The notes beneath the pieces are model-generated. The model made no database searches. It was not told where the DNA came from and saw nothing but the letters and a program-made list of their open reading frames with translations. A DNA stretch of 64,000 bases from the NCBI GenBank assembly GCA_039000515.1, contig JBCFYV010001001.1, positions 8,370,333 to 8,434,332 of the forward strand, read 5' to 3'. Every line of letters starts with the position of its first letter. Position 1 is the first letter of the stretch. Position numbers and translations under genes: made by a program. Positions 57,977 through 64,000 of this stretch are shown here, piece after piece. This DNA is from Timema cristinae. Its lineage: Eukaryota; Arthropoda; Insecta; Phasmatodea; Timematidae.

Positions 57977-57994
57977 TAGATTACACATCAATCT

Positions 57995-58612
57995 GTTCAT
58001 TTATAGACCTCAGGGTTTATACGAAAAACATTGTTCATCAACTCGCATTAAGATAAAAACAAAACTAACTTTATTGATTTTTTCGGACCGTTTTTATAAC
58101 ATTACAACCTTAGGTATAAGAGGGAGTGACGTTTCTATGCAGCTGACTGTACGTATCATCGAAATAGTATGTACTTCGTACAACAAGTATATACTATTTA
58201 GATGGTACGTATATAGGTAAGTTGTTCTGCTTAAGCCCGTAAAGGTTCTTGGCCAAAAACAGTATATGTTTTGCACTATGAAAATAGAAACAATTAAAAA
58301 GTAATTTGACATTTGTCATATTTGAAGGTACGTCAATAAAATAAAACTAGCTGTACCCGGCATACAAATTTGTAAGCAAGCTTCGCAATTTTTTTCGATA
58401 CAGCTGATATTTGTGGAGTTGTGGGCGAAATTCCAAAAATTGTTGGGATCACTATTCCATATATTATTATTTTTAATAATGGATACCATGTATGTATAAG
58501 TGTCTAGCAGTTCCTATTCTAAGTAAAATTTTATTAGTTTTAGAAACAGACAGACGGAATGGGAAAGAATTTCCATTACTGTGAAACAAAGTATTTGTAA
58601 TGTACTATTGTC
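57995..58612. other. Unassigned stretch right of the Helitron coding remnant
   Basis: The Helitron 3' end may lie here. No clear hairpin plus CTRR could be fixed. ctagctgtacccggcataca at 58349 marks the edge of another repetitive sequence of unknown class. Confidence 0.35.
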
Positions 58613-58629
58613 TCAATATAGTTGATGAT

Positions 58630-58900
58630 GGGTGACCTGGTGGTCTAGGGGTAAGGTGTCAGACTTATGTGCTGGCGGCCGGGGTTCAATCCTCGGTCTC
58701 GGCACAAATTTATCTGATTTCCAAACCCTTCCTTCACCTCTGACAAGACATCTTGTGAATGTGGGGAATGCCAGGCCTCCACCGTGGTTCGGATTCCACG
58801 TTAAACTGTAGGTCCTTCATTTCATCTCACAATCACCCTACCATTACACATTAGCGTAAGTGCGTATAACCCGAACGGTTAGTAAGACGTGGTGCTAATA

Positions 58901-58942
<42 letters not shown>
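58630..58942 (+). repeat. SINE family A, full length, short variant, with target duplication
   Basis: Head ggtgacctggtggtctaggg, box B, body, tail (cccgaacggttagtaagacg) and long (taa)n. caatatagttgat (58614-58626) and caataaagttgat (58943-58955) form a 13-bp duplication with one mismatch. Confidence 0.95.
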
Positions 58943-58945
<3 letters not shown>

Positions 58946-59235
58946 TAAAGTTGATTTTGAGGAATGAAAAGATGTTTTATTTTGTATGTTGTCTTGACAA
59001 ACCATGAATTTTTAATATTTGTGTAACTCAATAATTGGAGTTCATTGTGAATTTGTAATTGTGATGATCACATAGTGTTTGTTTTATTATCGAAATCAAT
59101 TATTCCACCCAAACGAAAAGCCAACGTTCAGGCAGGACAACGTTTGTATGGTCCACTATTTTATATATATATTTCAAGTTTTTGAAAAATTATTTGTCAC
59201 TATATTACTTATAAATGAATTTCCCCCCCAAAATA

Positions 59236-61047
59236 ATTAGGGGAGACTGGGGCATGCTGCGACACTTTTCACGTTTTATTTTCCTATTATTTACTAAAAT
59301 CTTTTTATTTTTCACAAGTGTAAAATATGACATTTTATCGTTGTTTAAAATTATATGTTTGCTTATATTTTTTTATTTATGTTATCAAAATTATTTCAAT
59401 TCAAAGCCTACATATGTTGCAAGCTTAGAGGGGCACTTTTCAACATTAGTAGAGGTATGTTGCAACAGTTATTATGACTCCTCAAATTTGTCACATTCAT
59501 TAAATACACTATTAATGCAAATTTAAAATTTATCTTTTTTTGCGCACAGCCAATGGGCCCACATTTTGAAAACTCTGCACTGCACCCAGTCTTTAAGTCC
59601 ATCACCATATTCCTTATTACAGACCAAACAATATGTTTGATCATCATTGGTTGAGCTATCTTCAAAAGATATGTTCCTCTTCACGGATTTTATTTTATTT
59701 TTTGTTGTTTGTTTATTATTTTGAAAATTATCTGCAAGATTTTTTGTTAGTCTTTTTTTTTCTTCTTTAAAGGCTGTTTTTTCTGGGGTGTCGCTTTTGG
59801 AAACAGTTTCACAGTTTCAGGTGAGAAGCATTTCTGACCACTTGGTCCGGCCATATGTTTATAACTATCATTGATATTATTATTTTATTTCTCTGACACA
59901 TCATTAAGTTCTTGAGCTGTACCTATGTATTGATTGTTCTCAACAGATTTACCTTCAATTTCTGCGTTTGGTGCAGGTTGATCTATGACAAAAGCTGGAG
60001 CACAATCTGTTTCAGTAAATATATCAGGATTGTTCCGATATATTCCTGCATTGGCAAATCCTGGGATTATGTCGATTGGAGTTACAGCGTGCAAGAAAGC
60101 GTTTCTAACAACTCCTAGAATATTGTAGATAGTCAGTGTTTACCCTGCTTGGATTATTTGGAGTAGGTTGAGAATAGGTGATAATATGCTTTATAAACTC
60201 TAAGAAAGTTTCCTCTGTCATCCAACCAGACCCATTAGAAGCACCAATAGAGCCAGGGGGGCCATCCCGAATAAAATTATCTTGAAATCTTTTTCTTGGA
60301 AAAAGGAACATGAGGGGAGCTGCATTGCCTTGCGCGTTGATAGCTGCTGCTATTGTCAACATTTGCACCCGCTCTGCTGAGGTAATAGCACCAATCTGTT
60401 TCATTCCCTTCTGTGCAACAATTCTGTTTGGACGCAAAATTGTTGCTACACATGTCTCATCCATATTCCAAGTTCGAGACGCTGTAAAAGCATGACGCGA
60501 TAAAACATCAGATACTTTACTAAATAAATTCTCAATGTTGGTCTTGTTAAAACTGGTCGCTCTGGCCAAACTAGTGGGCTCTGGCTGACGCAGCGACGAC
60601 TCAGAATGACGCTTAAGAAAACCATTGAACCAATCAACACCAGCCTTTTCGTTTTCAGTCCAAGAAGGAGGTATTTTGACACTGTATTTCAAAGTACATT
60701 GATCAGCAAACTTTCTTACATCAAAGGGGATGAGACCAAACATAATTTCATTGGAACGATGACCATAAGCTTTTAAAATATTTTACTGTGCATCACTAAA
60801 TATTTGTCGTGGTTTTGAATATCCGTAGGAGGGAATAATTTCCTCTGTTCCTTGCGCAACATTGTAATTTTTTCTCTAGTTTAGTTATATATCTTGGTTA
60901 TGTGGAATAGTGAATGTTGAATTGTAGTGCTATCTTTCTACAGGAAAGGTCTTTGTGGCCATCATTTTCTATAACCAACTTAGTTGCCCTTGACATAATA
61001 TTGTTTGGTGTCTGACCTTTATATATTCTTCTCGGACGTGTTCTCAT
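59236..61047 (-). mobile_element. Tigger/pogo DNA transposon, internally deleted
   Basis: The transposase remnant lies on the minus strand. The sequence GGGGAGACTGGGGCATGCTG at about 59239 could be the terminal repeat on the 3' side. Its inverted partner is not found beyond 61047, so the 5' end may be lost or diverged. Confidence 0.75.
59523..61047 (-). pseudogene. Tigger/pogo transposase with PHD-like C-terminal finger, disrupted
   Basis: The start at 61047 opens MRTRPRRIYKGQTPNNIMSR, the helix-turn-helix N-terminus of Tigger/Jerky-type transposases. A stop at 60900-60898 with a frameshift and another stop at 60785-60783 interrupt before the long frame 60743-60105. That frame has the CENP-B-type second DNA-binding part (WFNGFLKRHSE) and the first catalytic Asp (WNMDET). 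It breaks at NNPSRV. The next recognisable block is AFLHAVTPIDIIPGFANAGI, so the segment with the second and third catalytic Asp is deleted. The C-terminus has SPETVKLFPKATP and a C-x2-C...C...H-x2-C finger (59541-59640) in which one expected Cys is Phe. It cannot be active. Confidence 0.92.
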
Positions 61048-61049
61048 AT

Positions 61050-62100
61050 TGAAATATGAAAATTATTGTAAATAAAAATCATATACAATTCGTAGGATAC
61101 TTTTTAACCGCGTTGCTAGGGTAAGACAGACAGAGAGACATATCTGGGGACAGACAGAATTGCTAAAATACACTTTTTTGGACTCGTGTTCACATAAAAC
61201 GTTAAGAGTCGTTATAGTCTTGAGATTGATTTTTCACGTTAACAACACTATCTTTTGGAATGAGAAAATGAAAAAGTCTTATATTAGGTTTACGTATTGT
61301 CCCTGACTACATAACTTAAACGGTTGGATTGATTTAGTTCAAACGTTATATTTAGATGTTATAGGATCTTGAGACATATTTTATATTATTATTATTTTGA
61401 CCCTAGATCTCAAATTAAGTGTAATTTAGTAATAATTGATTTTATGAATTCTAATTTTTTCGAAAATTGCTCTATTTTATTTAAAATAGATACTATATTT
61501 TACAAAATGAGAAAGTTAATGTGATTGTTTCGTTTCTTTTATTATTTTATGGATGTATAGCCCCTGATTACAAGTACGGGTTTAAGTAAAAATTCATTCA
61601 TATTGTAAATTTTAAATAAATGATAAATTCCTTCTCAAGAACTTAATTTATCATTTAAGTCCACACTAATAACTGAGCCCGCCCTAGGATGTATTAAAAA
61701 AAAGGGGATTCTTTTAAACATTTAAAAGGATATATTTGTTATAGAACTTATTTTAAAATGACATACTTTTAAACCTGTCTCTGTTCCTTCCCCCTTTCTT
61801 TCCAAACCCTCATCTGCTTATCTTATGATATACATTAATAAAAATATATTAATTTTATCAATGAAAGCTGTACGATAGTTATCTATGGCTTTTTCATTAA
61901 GAAAGATTACTAAGTATTTTTAATACCTAAATATATTTGAAGTGTGCAGGATTTTGAAACACTATATATATAATTATATAAAAACTAGGGTATTATTTAG
62001 AACAATCAATTAGAAGGATTTTAAAAGCGTGCGCATAAAATACCACAAATCAAATAGAAAAACATTATAAGGACAACTGCTTATAAGTAACAAATAACTA
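61050..62100. other. AT-rich stretch, no gene recognised
   Basis: Blocks such as aaacggttggattgatttag and the acagacagagagaca run recall dispersed family H style but do not align well. Confidence 0.4.
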
Positions 62101-62103
62101 CCT

Positions 62104-62352
62104 GCTTTGGTGGCGCATGGTCTAAGGCGTTACTCTAGCAGTAAACTATACTGTCGAAGACGGGGAGAATCAAGGTTCGAATCTATCTCGGAGGGGTGTA
62201 ATAAGGGGGTTATTCCAAAATGGTTTTTCACTCTTCTTCCACGCAAATGAAGGTACACTTAATCTAAATTCAATCTTACATACCCCTAACTCAGTAGTGT
62301 AGTTAAAAAAACACGCGTATAACCTAAACAAGTGTTAAGACGCGGTGATAAA
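62104..62352 (+). repeat. SINE family B, full length
   Basis: Head gctttggtggcgcatggtct, box B (aaggttcgaatctatc), body with tccacgcaaatgaaggtaca, tail cgtataacctaaacaagtgt and then taagacgcggtgataaaa. It ends in poly-A rather than (taa)n. Confidence 0.9.
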
Positions 62353-62614
62353 AAAAAAAAAAAAGTGATTTCTACGCAAACATATTATAATTATTTAAAT
62401 TTTTCCATCGCGTCTTTATTCATTTTAATAACCAAGCTATCATGGTAATAATTATAATATAAGTGGAAATATACACACATTTTCTTGTTAAGCCATCTAA
62501 TAAAAAAAATCCCCGATACACCCAGCCCGGATATAAACCCAACTTCACCCCTTCACCGTGAATCTTGACCGTACCTACCTTTTCTAGCAAATGAACATAT
62601 GTGGTAGCTTGGGA

Positions 62615-62702
62615 AATTTACTAGATCTACTTTAACTTATTCGTATGTCCCTCATGTGATCTGCAGATGTCATTTTTGATAGATATTATCAGTATATATA
62701 AA
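62615..62702 (+). repeat. Dispersed repeat family G fragment
   Basis: tttactagatctactttaac, tgatctgcagatgtcatttt and gatagatattatcagtatat match 3055-3150. It abuts a SINE-B head. Confidence 0.45.
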
Positions 62703-62815
62703 ACCCACTTCGATGTGGTCGAATAGTCTAAGGCGTCACTCTTGCAATAGACTGGACTGCCAGCTATACAGGAAGATTAGAGATTAAATCCTGATCCAGC
62801 GTGTTGAGTTTTTTT
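62703..62815 (+). repeat. SINE family B, head only
   Basis: acccacttcgatgtggtcga and gtctaaggcgtcactcttgc give the head. A decayed box B (gagattaaatcctgatcc) follows, and then the copy stops at poly-T. Confidence 0.75.
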
Positions 62816-62920
62816 TAATAAATCCAATCAGAAAAGTTATTTAAACGAGTTGCTAAAAAAAATGAACGAGGTACTAAAAATAAGTTAATACTAGGTGCTA
62901 AAAAACCTACAAAATAACAT

Positions 62921-63249
62921 AACGTCCTCTTTGGTCTAGTGGTAAGAGTTCCTGGCTATAAACTTAGATGTCCCGAGTTCGATCCCCAGCACTTTCAGAT
63001 TTTTCTGTGCATTATTGAGTTTGGAACGGGTTCAAGCTCAACCTCACGAGGACATAAGAGAAGCTATTTGAAAGGAAATGTGGTGGCTTCATTCTATAAA
63101 ACTGAGATTAATGATTGGAGGGATAATTTTATTGTATTGACCACATAACATCTATATTCTCAAGTGTTGACACTATCATCACTAACATATGGCGGACACT
63201 GGGTCGATATAACTCGCTTGTGGGCTGATGATATGGAGTTTATTTTTAT
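62921..63249 (+). repeat. SINE family C, full length, with target duplication
   Basis: cctctttggtctagtggtaa (box A) and ccgagttcgatcccc (box B) form the tRNA-like head. The body includes cactttcagatttttctgtg and ctcacgaggacataagagaa. aaaataacat flanks it (62911-62920 and 63250-63259). The 69-codon frame 62939-63148 is SINE sequence. Confidence 0.88.
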
Positions 63250-63259
63250 AAAATAACAT

Positions 63260-64000
63260 TAGTAAAATAGTAAAATAGCTATCTATTTTGACCACAAAAA
63301 AAAAATGTTTCTTTTCTTAAAGGAACTCTCTAGCAAAATTGAACTTTAGTAACAAATTTGTGTGCTGATCCTTTTGCTAGCGTTGACAGACAACGGCTCT
63401 CAACGGAGAAACAGAGAAACATTTCACGTCATGTAGAGAGAGAGAGAGAGAGAGAGGAGTTATGCACTACGGCGTGGGAGTTAAGGGAAACTCCTCGTGT
63501 CTGTATTTTTCTGTTCTAGACCAGAAATGGTTTCCTAGTCCATTACTTGTGGCGCCGTGGAACTTGTGGAACATTTCAACAGCTGGAAACGATTGATTGG
63601 TTCTTCTTGATGGGAAGCTTAGTCATTTAAAAAAAAAACTATTTTACTGTCAAAACTATTATATTTTGCAAGATAAAATATATTTTTCCCATTTACAATC
63701 TATACTTTAATATAAAACATAACAAAACCAACATCAGCCGATTAACTATATAAATGATTAATTTATTATGTCCATCACAAGGGATATTAATGGCTTAATC
63801 TCTGTAGTAATGTGGAGGAAGAATGTTTTCAGGAAATGTATTTGCATTAAAGTTGAGGATAGATGGGAAAACTAGAGTGGAATTGCAGTGCACCCGATTT
63901 AGATTCACGTCTCGGCTTTTCCATCACAGGCAAACAAACAGTATATTGGAACTTGAATTCTTAGGCCGTTTATTCACTGTTTTGGGTATAATAAAGTATA
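63260..64000. other. Unassigned stretch with a (GA)n run at 63437-63462
   Basis: The segment 63370-63600 is GC-richer than its surroundings and contains the (ag)n microsatellite. No coding frame or SINE is recognised. Confidence 0.4.

Larger units (their letters stand above)
55371..57990 (+). mobile_element. Helitron, 5' end and Rep region, decayed
   Basis: The element starts TCTTAATATATATAATTC directly after an A, as expected for the TC-first, A|T insertion rule of Helitrons. It continues with the block acggctggaccgattttgat, typical of arthropod Helitron 5' ends. An 87-bp tandem repeat follows (55699-55870), then the Rep pseudogene (56266-57976). The catalytic HUH domain, the helicase and a convincing CTRR 3' end with hairpin are not present, so the right limit is uncertain. 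Confidence 0.85.

Noticed and set aside
58340..58450. Helitron 3' end at ataaaactag
   Set aside because: CTAG is present, but no convincing GC-rich hairpin precedes it and the following agctgtacccggc looks like the border of another repeat.

Overview
The window is AT-rich, gene-poor eukaryotic DNA, about two-thirds A+T by eye, with one 100-N assembly gap at 36723-36822. I find no convincing host protein-coding gene, no intact tRNA or rRNA gene and no CRISPR array. The open frames are short and mostly fall inside repeats or have no recognisable domain. The repeats are tRNA-headed SINEs, a Helitron, hAT, pogo/Tigger and PIF/Harbinger-like DNA transposons and non-LTR retrotransposon debris. This points to an invertebrate animal, probably an arthropod, in an intergenic or long intronic region. 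The sequence alone does not settle the species.

The main content is SINEs. Family A (about 290 bp, 15 copies) has a tRNA-like head with A and B boxes, a unique body and a (TAA)n end, and it occurs in two body variants. Family B (about 250 bp, about 24 copies, many decayed) has a different tRNA-like head and a different body. Both end in the same roughly 45-nt 3' tail, containing cccgaacgggtagtaagacg and then a taa- or a-rich end. A 48-bp insertion at 45044-45091 consists of almost nothing but this tail and is flanked by direct repeats. Together these suggest that one LINE machinery recognises the tail. Three further low-copy tRNA-headed families (C, D, E) do not share it.

Layout: 0-8 kb holds old SINE-B copies, a TTAA-flanked foldback MITE (1215-1575), a 48-bp hairpin and a GC-richer patch with an RFX-type X-box (6387-6399). 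From 8.5 to 10 kb a Harbinger-like element interrupts a tandem repeat. A 46-bp minisatellite lies at 11.27-11.76 kb. At 13.6-14.8 kb a hAT MITE with an 8-bp target duplication sits inside a possible larger hAT element. A 942-bp hAT element with a perfect 8-bp duplication and a broken transposase lies at 23.5-24.5 kb. From 25 to 30 kb SINEs are dense. Two copies of one LINE 3' end lie at 31.8 and 34.6-35.3 kb. The 36.8-42.3 kb stretch is mostly unique AT-rich DNA and is followed by a CpG-rich patch at 42.40-42.72 kb. From 43 to 53 kb SINEs are dense again, with an inverted tRNA-like pair and a long AT/CA hairpin.

At 54.6-58 kb a Helitron has entered a degenerate tandem repeat. Its Rep gene has stops and a frameshift but still carries a clear 86-bp GT-AG intron. 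At 59.2-61.05 kb a Tigger/pogo transposase on the minus strand has lost the centre of its DDE domain but keeps an N-terminal helix-turn-helix and a PHD-like C-terminal finger. More SINEs close the window.
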